From NCBI GenBank assembly GCA_955652845.1, contig CATPBY010000343.1, forward strand, positions 1-5,082: a stretch of DNA of 5,082 bases, read 5' to 3'. The notes beneath the pieces were generated by a model, which had not been told where the DNA came from, did no database searches, and saw only the letters and a program-made list of their open reading frames with translations. Origin of the DNA: an uncultured Terriglobales bacterium (GTDB lineage: Bacteria; Acidobacteriota; Terriglobia; Terriglobales; Acidobacteriaceae). Position 1 is the stretch's first letter; each line of letters starts with the position of its first letter. Below, piece after piece: positions 1-5,082 of the stretch. Both the position numbers and the translations under genes were made by a program.

Positions 1-554
1 ACCTCGATGCGGACATTGCCGCGGCCCAGCTGCTGAGCTGAGTTCAACTCGCTTTGAGTGCCGGCGGAAAGCGTCAGTAACTGCTGAAAGTTCTGTGTGG
101 CCAGCGGCAGAGAGCGGATGGTATTCGACTCAATGGCTTGCCCGGTCACTGGCGCGCTGGTCTCGACTGTTTCCACCTGCGCCTGAACCTGAATTTCCTG
201 CATCACAGCTTTTGCGCTCAGCCTTGCCGTCAGTCTCGTGGTTTCTGTGACGCGCACCGCTACCCCGGTAAAATTCCCTTCGGCGAAGCCCGGGCTCTTG
301 ATGGTTACGCTGTAATTGCCGGCGGCCAGGAGTGGAACAGTAAAGGAACCGGTAGCGTCGCTATTGGTGGCGCGAGCAAGCACACCGGTATCCTCATTCA
401 CAATCCGCACTTCGGCGTTCGCCACCACAGCGCCGCTGGGATCCTGGACGGTTCCGGAAATCGCGCCGGTGGCCCCGCCCTGGGCAAGCAGTCTGCAGGA
501 AAGCAAAAGCGCGATCAGGCCAACCGACAGCAAACTGGCAATTGAAGTTCTCAT
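1..554 (-). CDS. TonB-dependent receptor, Oar-like, N-terminal part (truncated by window edge)
   Basis: This is the beginning of an outer-membrane TonB-dependent receptor, of which 184 codons plus two bases are visible; the frame stays open to the left edge. It starts at the ATG at 554-552, preceded by AAGGGGG (minus strand, 564-558). Residues 1-24 form a signal peptide: MRTS, a hydrophobic stretch rich in Leu, then a likely cleavage near LLAQ. Cys20 gives a weak lipobox-like LLSC, but signal peptidase I cleavage is more usual for this family. Residues about 30-115 match a carboxypeptidase-regulatory-like beta-sandwich (GAISGTVQDPSGAVVANAEV, then DATGSFTVPLLAAGNYSVTI). QEIQVQA (119-125) lies where a TonB box is expected. 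From about residue 128 the plug domain begins (SNTIRSLPLATQNFQQLLTL). Known full-length relatives have roughly 1000-1200 residues, so most of the plug and all of the barrel are missing here. The transported substrate is unknown. It is transcribed divergently from the gene at 906. Confidence 0.88.
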   Translation of the reverse strand, partial: MRTSIASLLSVGLIALLLSCRLLAQGGATGAISGTVQDPSGAVVANAEVRIVNEDTGVLARATNSDATGSFTVPLLAAGNYSVTIKSPGFAEGNFTGVAVRVTETTRLTARLSAKAVMQEIQVQAQVETVETSAPVTGQAIESNTIRSLPLATQNFQQLLTLSAGTQSELNSAQQLGRGNVRIE

Positions 555-786
555 AAGCCCCCTTGTCCTGCCGAGTGCGATATTCCAATAAGAGTATGCG
601 TTTGAAATTGCTGACCCTGTGCCTGAATCAAACCGCAGTATCCCAGCGCCAGGGCGCAACCTCGCGGGAATTATGACTGTTTGGGATATTGAAAAGTAGC
701 GCCCCTAGCATACAAAACTGTAAACTGGTTCGCAATCGATGATGCTCAAACCCGGCTTTTGGATTGGCCTTTTCGATTCTGAACGG

Positions 787-815
787 TTGACAGGAGAAAC
801 GTTTTCAGCAAGAAT
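787..815 (+). promoter_or_regulatory. Candidate sigma70-type promoter for the gene at 906
   Basis: A perfect consensus -35 box, TTGACA (787-792), is followed after 17 bases by AAGAAT (810-815), which matches the TATAAT -10 consensus at four of six positions. Transcription would start near 822, leaving a leader of about 84 bases before the ATG. The spacer contains the 8-base palindrome AAACGTTT (797-804), a possible but unproven operator. An alternative -10, CATAAT (866-871), is closer to consensus but its upstream partner TTACGG (843-848) is poor. This is prediction from sequence only, and acidobacterial promoters are not well calibrated. Confidence 0.4.
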
Positions 816-825
816 CCGCACTCAT

Positions 826-840
826 GGCCCCTTCTGGGCC
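826..840 (+). other. Small GC-rich hairpin in the presumed leader of the gene at 906
   Basis: GGCCC (826-830) and GGGCC (836-840) are perfect inverted copies separated by the 5-base loop CTTCT. If transcription starts near 822, the hairpin would lie at the very 5' end of the mRNA, where such structures can stabilise transcripts. A run of five T (850-854) lies ten bases downstream, too far from the stem for a standard intrinsic terminator. A five-pair stem can arise by chance in DNA of this composition. Confidence 0.25.
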
Positions 841-895
841 TGTTACGGCTTTTTATCCGCCTCGTCATAATCTGTTCGTCCAGGCCCATTCGCTC

Positions 896-899
896 GGAG
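896..899 (+). promoter_or_regulatory. Ribosome binding site that fixes the start at 906
   Basis: GGAG, six bases before the ATG at 906-908, is a good Shine-Dalgarno match at good spacing. Together with the signal peptide that begins immediately after this ATG, it supports this start over any downstream in-frame Met. Confidence 0.7.
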
Positions 900-905
900 A
901 AAACA

Positions 906-2477
906 ATGAAAAAACGATTTATCTTTGAGTCAGTCGCGCTCTTCGCGTGCAACCTTAGCTTGGTCATTGGCGCCGCTGGGCAGAGCCGCCCTTTGGTATT
1001 TCACGATTTTTACCACGACACCTCAGCGCCGATTCAAGCATATTCCGCAGCCGCAACAACCAGTGCCGTTCATCCGATTGAGCGCCCACGTCCGCGGCCA
1101 CGGGCACTAAACGGTCAGAGTTCCGGAATTGTAGACAGCCCGCAGCAGTCGTTTTCCTTGCCTCCGGTTTCGGCGACCATCGGACTTAACTTCGATGGTA
1201 TTCCGAACTCTGTAAACGGAACCCTGACCGGAATTCCGTCCGATAACAACCTATCTGTGGGCGATACGCAAGTGGTTGAAACCATTAATACAGCGTATGA
1301 GGTCTACGACAAGACAACTGGCAAATCCTTTTTCCCTGCTCAACAGATCAGCACCATTTTCACCGGCATGCCGGGACTATGCGGGCAGGGAGTGACATTC
1401 TTCTTTACGGATCCCATCGTGCTCTACGACAAAATAGCGGGACGCTGGATCATCAGTATCGTGGCCGGCGATACAAGCTTCTCGACAGGAAACGAGTGTA
1501 TTGCCGTGTCTGCCACATCGGACGCGACCGGCCGTTATCATCGATACGCTTTCAGATTTGGGAACAATAATTTCAATGACTATCCCAAGTTCGGCGTGTG
1601 GCCGGACGCTTATTATGCTTCCTATAATCTCTTCACTCCGACTACTGTATCGGCCCTGGCTTGCGCCTACGACCGTGTTGCTATGATGGCCGGAAAACAT
1701 ACCAGCGTAGTGTGCTTCAGCAACCCCAATGAATTCGCATTCTTGCCATCGGACCTGGACGGTTCAAACCTCCCCCCGATCGGTCAACCGAATTTCTACG
1801 TCGACCTGGCCACGACGAGTTCGCTCCACCTTTACCGGTTCCATGTAGATTTCAGTACTCCGGGTAACTCAACCTTTACTGGGCCAACCACGATCCGCAT
1901 CCGACCGTTCTCTCCAGCCTGCGGTGGCGGAGTTTGCATCCCGCAAGCAGGGACCAAACAGAAACTTGATTCACTTGGCGACCGGCTGATGTTCCGCCTG
2001 GCCTATCGAAACATGCTGACGCATGAATCGCTGCTGGTAAATCATTCCGTCAGAACCAATGCGGCCCCTTCCGGCGTTCGATGGTATGAGATTCGAGACC
2101 CTGACGAGGCGCCCGCTATATTCCAGGAAGGGACCGTCCAGGATGGCGATCTATCGCTGTGGATGGGAAGCATTGCGATGGACAAGACCGGAGACATAGC
2201 AGTGGGCTTCAGCGAATCGAGCAAGTCTACGCATCCCGCGGTCGCATTCACCGGACGTGTACCCAGCGACCCTCAGAACGCGATGGAAACGCCTGCATTA
2301 ATCTGGCAGGGCAAAGGCTCTCAGGTGCGCGCAGACCGGTGGGGTGACTACAGCAGCCTGGCTATTGATCCCTCGGATGATTGCACGTTCTGGTACGTCA
2401 ACCAGTACATGCCCTCAACCGGAGTGGTTAACTTTCATACCCGGGTAGCATCATTCAAATTTCCCGATTGTCATTAG
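906..2477 (+). CDS. Conserved secreted protein of unknown function
   Basis: This complete 523-residue exported protein has no function I can name. Residues 1-26 are a signal peptide (KKR, hydrophobic core, GAAGQ cleavage region); Cys15 in LFAC is a poor lipobox. Residues about 27-90 look like a low-complexity linker, including RPRPR (62-66). The rest is a beta-rich, aromatic-rich domain with blocks I recall from many uncharacterised secreted proteins of acidobacteria and other soil bacteria: YEVYDKTTG (131-139), DPIVLYDKIAGRW (169-181), SATSDATGRYHRYAF (202-216), FNDYPKFGVWPDAYYASYN (223-241), CAYDRVAMMAG (253-263), GSIAMDKTGDIAVGFS (421-436) and WGDYSSLAIDPSDDCTFW (479-496). The spaced W, D and G motifs suggest a beta-propeller or sialidase-like fold, but I see no clear catalytic set. 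Outside the signal peptide it has exactly eight Cys, including CGGGVC (339-344), compatible with disulfides. It is divergent from the receptor at left and convergent with the one at right, so it is probably monocistronic. That it is a real gene is near certain; its role is not known. Confidence 0.9.
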   Translation: MKKRFIFESVALFACNLSLVIGAAGQSRPLVFHDFYHDTSAPIQAYSAAATTSAVHPIERPRPRPRALNGQSSGIVDSPQQSFSLPPVSATIGLNFDGIPNSVNGTLTGIPSDNNLSVGDTQVVETINTAYEVYDKTTGKSFFPAQQISTIFTGMPGLCGQGVTFFFTDPIVLYDKIAGRWIISIVAGDTSFSTGNECIAVSATSDATGRYHRYAFRFGNNNFNDYPKFGVWPDAYYASYNLFTPTTVSALACAYDRVAMMAGKHTSVVCFSNPNEFAFLPSDLDGSNLPPIGQPNFYVDLATTSSLHLYRFHVDFSTPGNSTFTGPTTIRIRPFSPACGGGVCIPQAGTKQKLDSLGDRLMFRLAYRNMLTHESLLVNHSVRTNAAPSGVRWYEIRDPDEAPAIFQEGTVQDGDLSLWMGSIAMDKTGDIAVGFSESSKSTHPAVAFTGRVPSDPQNAMETPALIWQGKGSQVRADRWGDYSSLAIDPSDDCTFWYVNQYMPSTGVVNFHTRVASFKFPDCH

Positions 2478-2514
2478 CGCTGTGCTTTAAACGTTCCAGG
2501 GGTGCGAAGTATGG

Positions 2515-2542
2515 GGCAATCCAGGATTTTGCCGCCTCCGGC
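2515..2542. terminator. Weak candidate dyads between two convergent genes
   Basis: The 81-base gap between the convergent stops contains GGCAATC-CAG-GATTttGCC (2515-2533), a seven-pair stem with a two-base bulge. It is followed at once by GCCG-CCTC-CGGC (2531-2542), a four-pair stem sharing three bases with the first. Either could slow polymerase on both strands, but neither is followed by a T-run in either direction, so a standard intrinsic terminator is not supported. Rho-dependent termination is equally possible. Confidence 0.25.
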
Positions 2543-2558
2543 CGTCTGGGACAATTCT

Positions 2559-5082
2559 TCAGAACGCATACTTTAAAGAGAACTGAATCAGCCTCGGAGT
2601 GCCCACTACCGAAGTAATTTGTGTAAAAGAGCTTGGGTTTTCCACGTCGGTCGCCGATGGATTAGCGAACGATGGGTGATTGAACAAGTTAAAAAAATCG
2701 GCCCGGAACCGCAGACTCTGGCGCTCCGTCAGCCTGAATGTTTTCCCGACAGTAAAGTCCACATTCTTCTGAGGAGGCCCAACCACGCAGTTGCGCGGAG
2801 CGTTGCCGTAGCCCGTAGCATCTCCCGGCGCTCCGTTGGCCAGCGGTATAACCGGGTCCGGCATGTAAGCCGCCGGATTCACCCAGTGGGCGAGTCGGGA
2901 CTCAACGCTCCCTGACGTCGGAGCGCTGGCGCAACTGGAACCGGGCGTGAACGTTGGAGTCGCAAGGTTCGGGCTGCTCAGAGAATATGCGCTTCCGCCT
3001 GCAGAATCGATGGGCGTGAACGGCAGACCTGATTGCAGCGTGAGCACTCCGCTGACCTCCCAGCCGCCCAGCACTCCGCGGGTAAAGCCGCCTCCACGGG
3101 AAAAGAACGGCAACTGGTAGACCGCGCTGGTGACGAAGCGGTGCCGGCGATCGAAATCGGAGAGACCGCGAGAGTCGCGAGCGTTGTTCTGATCGTTGAA
3201 GCGGGTATCGAAGGCTACGGTCGCCGTCGAAACATCGTCGATCGCTTTCGAAAAGGTATAGGCGCTCTGCCAATACAATCCTGCCGAGAAGCGGTGCGAA
3301 ATAGTTGCCTGCAGCGAATGGTAGTGCGAATCGGAATTCGGGGAGAATGATTCGAACGCGCTGGGAGCAAGCCCCAGGAAGGGCGCGCGCGCGTTGGCGT
3401 TCTCCGCCGTAGTGTCAACAATCGGACATGAATTCCCCGGGGCCCTTACTCCCAAACAACTGACTCCCGGAATCGTCACTGGGTGCTGCAGAGTGGCCAA
3501 AGTCGCCTGGTCCGGATCGAATGTGGAGCGAAGATGAGTTCCCTTGGTTCCGACATATCCAATTTCGAAGAACCAATTCCTGCCCATTTCATGTTGCACC
3601 GTGAAATTCCACTGCTGCGTGGTGGCGGCGATCCAGTGGAGCGGAACCTGGAGGCCGATAAAGCTGTTCACATTGCCGGTGAAAGACGGACCGCACTGAT
3701 CCGGATTGGTCGAAGGATTTCCATTCCCTAAAGTGCAACTCGGGGCGAATCCACTAAAGAAAGCAGCGCGCGGTACGAAGGTGGGACTCAGGACGCCCAG
3801 AGGCGGGATCCCGGTGAACCCGGTTGCGGAATTTGGCTGAAACAGATTGGTCAGGCTGCCTTGTCCCGGCAGAAAGTTCACTGCGATGGGGAAGAAGGGC
3901 GCCGAAAATGACAAGTTATCTACCGCTCCCAAATCCTCACGCACGCTATAAATGCCGTAGCCGCCGCGGATGGTGGTGTTGTGCCGGCCAAGAAAATCAT
4001 AGGCAAAGCCGATGCGCGGCTCCCACACCGTGGCGAATTCATTGCGAAGCGCAGCGCGATTAAGCGTTCCACTCAGACCTGGAAGCTTGAACTGACTCAC
4101 GCAGGTGGGATAGACAAATGGTTGCCCGGTGCTATTGGCTAATGGAGGATCCACGTTGCCCAGGTGGCAAAGCTCGTCATAAGGAGCCCCCACAAATTCG
4201 TTTCGGAAGCCCAGGTTCAACGTCAGCGTCTTGCTCGCACGGTAGTCATCCTGGGCGAACCAGGCGTAAGAGGGGATTCGATAGTCGTGGTTGCCCACCC
4301 CACCACCGGCCTCGCCGAAGAAGGGCGCCCCGGCCAGAAAGCTCTGAAAGTCAGTCGCAAATCCCGTAGGACCTGCGAAGAACAATAAGCCATTGTCTGC
4401 GACCGGCAGGTTCCGTCTGATCGTGTTACGGTCAGCCTCCCCGCCGAAACGGAATTGATGCGCCCCATGACTCCAGCCAAGGGTATCTAGCAAAACGAAG
4501 CTGTCCGACAGGGCGCTTTGCAACTGCTGCGGAAATGGCCCGAGCGCCCAGCTTCCAAAGGTAAAGCGGTAAATGTTCGGATCCTGATTCGCGGTTGGAA
4601 TGTTGATTCCCACTTGCGCATTGGTGACCGGAGGCTGATTGTTTAATTTGTCGCTGATGATGTTGACCCCGAATCTCAGCTCGTTGACGATCGCATTCGA
4701 AAACAAATGCGTTTCGGTGATACTGCCGACCCGGTTATGGAGCGGAATGTCCAGCGGAAAATTCAGGTTGTTCGGGGTGGGGACGCCGCCCGTCTGAATC
4801 TGGAAAGAGTCGGCGCCGAAAGGCTGGAAGGTATCGGAATCGGCCCAGAAGAAGCGGAATGCGACGCGATCCTTGCCGCCGCGGAACTCGCGGTCCCAGT
4901 TGGTGGTGAATTGATCGTCCGTGAACCTGCCGGTTCTGGTCAGGATCAGCGGGCCAAAATTCAGCGTACCGCTGGTGAACCCTGGGCTCCCGGGCACCGT
5001 AGGCACAAGCCAACCACCGCCTCCTCCGCCAAACTGATTGCTCTTGAAATTCAGCAGCGCTAACGCCACTGGATCAATTCGG
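2559..5082 (-). CDS. TonB-dependent receptor, Oar-like, C-terminal part (truncated by window edge)
   Basis: This is the beta-barrel part of an outer-membrane TonB-dependent receptor. The frame is open to the right edge, reading RIDPVALALLNFKS. RIDPVA is an internal motif of this family, so the GTG at 5069-5067 is an internal codon and about 300 N-terminal residues (signal peptide, regulatory-like domain, most of the plug) are outside the window. Numbering from that Val as 1, recognisable barrel blocks are FAQDDYRASKTLTLNLGFR (271-289), EPRIGFAYDFLGRHNTTIRG (350-369), SHYHSLQATISHRFSAGLYW (581-600), AYTFSKAIDD (603-612), RGLSDFDRRHRFV (634-646), GWEVSGVLTLQSGLPFTP (669-686) and SLRFRADFFNLFNHPSFANP (785-804). 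The protein ends KYAF; a terminal aromatic residue is the usual barrel-assembly signal. Oddities are six consecutive Gly (14-19) and eight Cys arranged as four pairs. No SusD-like gene lies next to its 3' end. The substrate is unknown; annotation as a TonB-dependent receptor is firm, but anything more specific would be guesswork. Confidence 0.93.
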   Translation of the reverse strand, partial: RIDPVALALLNFKSNQFGGGGGGWLVPTVPGSPGFTSGTLNFGPLILTRTGRFTDDQFTTNWDREFRGGKDRVAFRFFWADSDTFQPFGADSFQIQTGGVPTPNNLNFPLDIPLHNRVGSITETHLFSNAIVNELRFGVNIISDKLNNQPPVTNAQVGINIPTANQDPNIYRFTFGSWALGPFPQQLQSALSDSFVLLDTLGWSHGAHQFRFGGEADRNTIRRNLPVADNGLLFFAGPTGFATDFQSFLAGAPFFGEAGGGVGNHDYRIPSYAWFAQDDYRASKTLTLNLGFRNEFVGAPYDELCHLGNVDPPLANSTGQPFVYPTCVSQFKLPGLSGTLNRAALRNEFATVWEPRIGFAYDFLGRHNTTIRGGYGIYSVREDLGAVDNLSFSAPFFPIAVNFLPGQGSLTNLFQPNSATGFTGIPPLGVLSPTFVPRAAFFSGFAPSCTLGNGNPSTNPDQCGPSFTGNVNSFIGLQVPLHWIAATTQQWNFTVQHEMGRNWFFEIGYVGTKGTHLRSTFDPDQATLATLQHPVTIPGVSCLGVRAPGNSCPIVDTTAENANARAPFLGLAPSAFESFSPNSDSHYHSLQATISHRFSAGLYWQSAYTFSKAIDDVSTATVAFDTRFNDQNNARDSRGLSDFDRRHRFVTSAVYQLPFFSRGGGFTRGVLGGWEVSGVLTLQSGLPFTPIDSAGGSAYSLSSPNLATPTFTPGSSCASAPTSGSVESRLAHWVNPAAYMPDPVIPLANGAPGDATGYGNAPRNCVVGPPQKNVDFTVGKTFRLTERQSLRFRADFFNLFNHPSFANPSATDVENPSSFTQITSVVGTPRLIQFSLKYAF

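Larger units (their letters stand above)
555..905. promoter_or_regulatory. Divergent intergenic region between receptor and secreted-protein genes
   Basis: These 351 bases separate the start codons of two divergently transcribed genes and should hold both promoters. I see no credible small gene, tRNA or repeat array in it. The 73-codon minus-strand reading frame at 746-967 runs into the start of the gene at 906 and has no export signal, domain or family-like motif. The rightward promoter candidate and a hairpin are listed separately. A short dyad, GCGCC-AG-GGCGC, lies at 646-657. For the leftward receptor gene I found no convincing paired -35/-10; the best isolated -10-like hexamer is CATAAT (minus strand, 675-670) without a good -35 partner. 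Confidence 0.6.

Noticed and set aside
138..545. Open frame of 135 codons on the plus strand opposite the left receptor
   Set aside because: It lies entirely antisense to a recognisable receptor N-terminus, and its translation has no signal, domain or family resemblance.
646..657. Dyad GCGCC-AG-GGCGC as a possible operator or hairpin
   Set aside because: The two-base centre is too short for an RNA hairpin at full pairing, and the GC-only arms are expected by chance in this composition; no second copy was seen.
746..967. Open frame of 73 codons on the minus strand in the divergent intergenic region
   Set aside because: It overlaps the signal-peptide codons of the gene at 906 and the candidate promoter, and its Arg/Lys-rich translation has no recognisable motif.
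2902..3273. Open frame of 123 codons on the minus strand inside the right receptor
   Set aside because: It is an out-of-frame reading of well-conserved receptor barrel motifs; its Arg- and Ser-rich composition is typical of a shadow frame.
4707..5063. Open frame of 118 codons on the plus strand opposite the right receptor
   Set aside because: It is antisense to conserved receptor sequence and has no recognisable domain of its own.
1..5082. CRISPR array, tRNA/rRNA genes, insertion sequences or phage attachment sites
   Set aside because: No regularly spaced repeats, cloverleaf-like sequence, transposase motifs or terminal inverted repeats with target duplications were seen on either strand.

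Overview
The window looks like chromosomal DNA from a soil-type Acidobacteriota (Terriglobia or Solibacter-like) genome or metagenome bin. The main reason is that it carries two large outer-membrane receptors of the acidobacterial Oar-like TonB-dependent type (carboxypeptidase-regulatory-like domain at the N-terminus; SDFDRRHRFV, GWEVSG, SLRFRADFFNLFNHPSFANP motifs at the C-terminus). The gene between them encodes a secreted protein of a kind common in acidobacteria and other soil bacteria. Base composition is moderately GC-rich. This assignment is by recognition of protein style, not by a database search.

Layout: (1) positions 1-554, minus strand, the first 184 codons of a TonB-dependent receptor that runs out of the left edge; (2) 555-905, a 351-bp divergent intergenic region with a candidate sigma70-type promoter and a small GC hairpin ahead of the next gene; (3) 906-2477, plus strand, a complete 523-residue exported protein of unknown function; (4) 2478-2558, a short convergent gap with small dyads but no textbook terminator; (5) 2559-5082, minus strand, the C-terminal part (at least 840 residues) of a second TonB-dependent receptor that runs out of the right edge. 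The GTG at 5067-5069 is an internal Val codon, not the start.

All three proteins are predicted to leave the cytoplasm. The two receptors should sit in the outer membrane and import a substrate using TonB energy, or in this family possibly bind large ligands; the substrate cannot be read from the sequence. The middle protein is predicted to be periplasmic or secreted, but no functional link to either receptor is shown. No SusD-like partner, TonB/ExbBD genes, regulator, RNA gene, CRISPR array or mobile element was seen. I found no convincing new biological system. The most worthwhile unknown is the conserved secreted protein at 906-2477; the other observations are modest.
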